From Bacteroidales bacterium (GTDB lineage Bacteria > Bacteroidota > Bacteroidia > Bacteroidales > 4484-276): DNA of 6,251 nucleotides. The notes below the pieces were generated by a model, which was not told where the DNA came from, did no database searches, and was given only the letters and a program-made list of their open reading frames with translations. Shown piece by piece: positions 6,213-6,251 of the stretch (its first letter is position 1; every line of letters starts with the position of its first letter). The stretch lies in contig JAGYLT010000139.1 in assembly GCA_018400545.1 (NCBI GenBank), positions 1 through 6,251 of the forward strand, given 5' to 3'. The translations under genes and the position numbers were made by a program.

Positions 6213-6251
6213 TTGAAGATTATTATACTTTTGTTCTCATCCACATTCTTT
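6213..6251 (+). CDS. Possible start of a secreted protein gene, cut by the right edge
   Basis: From TTG 6213 the frame reads M-K-I-I-I-L-L-F-S-S-T-F-F and is still open at the last base. A short basic N-terminus followed by a hydrophobic run is what the beginning of a Sec signal peptide looks like. An in-frame stop (TAA, 6195-6197) lies just upstream and there is no ATG or GTG between it and 6213, so a TTG start would be required. No Shine-Dalgarno site is visible, which is common in this phylum. Thirteen codons are too few to be sure; AT-rich spacer can produce such a string by chance. Confidence 0.25.
   Translation, partial: MKIIILLFSSTFF

Noticed and set aside
6226..6233. TACTTTTG as a promoter -7 box near the right edge
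   Set aside because: It fits TAnnTTTG, but no TTTG or TTG lies 19-21 bases upstream, and it overlaps the possible signal-peptide frame.

Overview
This window reads as a stretch of ordinary chromosome from a Bacteroidota bacterium, probably Bacteroidales- or Marinilabiliales-like. I infer this from the protein sequences, weak or absent Shine-Dalgarno sites at several starts, moderate-to-low GC with AT-rich intergenic DNA, and one spacer that fits the TTTG-N20-TAnnTTTG promoter pattern of that phylum. All recognisable genes are on the + strand. There is no tRNA, rRNA, CRISPR array, transposase, integrase or phage gene.

Layout, left to right. (1) The 3' part of a Thermus-type isocitrate dehydrogenase gene, cut by the left edge, with the C-terminal extension of that subfamily and an Asp-Ile pair at the positions that select NAD+ over NADP+. 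(2) A 200-bp spacer made of an imperfect hairpin repeat followed by purine-rich, GTGA-rich, repeat-like sequence. (3) A complete 279-residue metallo-beta-lactamase-fold hydrolase resembling the YtnP/AiiA lactonase-like branch. (4) An AT-rich spacer with a good Bacteroidota promoter match, leading into a 235-residue soluble protein I do not recognise. (5) A 439-residue mechanosensitive channel of the E. coli YbdG (MscM) type. (6) 29 bp further on, a 530-residue protein with an N-terminal TPR-like alpha-solenoid and a C-terminal pair of S1/cold-shock-like beta domains. (7) A 3' spacer holding a degenerate CTTTGCG-word repeat with direct and inverted copies, then what may be the first codons of a secreted protein running off the right edge.

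The genes do not form one obvious pathway: a TCA-cycle enzyme, a hydrolase, an unknown, an osmotic-stress channel and a TPR/OB protein. The channel and the TPR/OB gene are close enough to be co-transcribed, and the unknown gene may lead that unit. I do not see a complete new biological system. The points most worth a second look are the TPR-S1/CSD protein (an architecture I associate with conflict-system components, here without visible partners), the cofactor signature of the dehydrogenase, the unknown gene with its own promoter, and the two repeat-bearing spacers.
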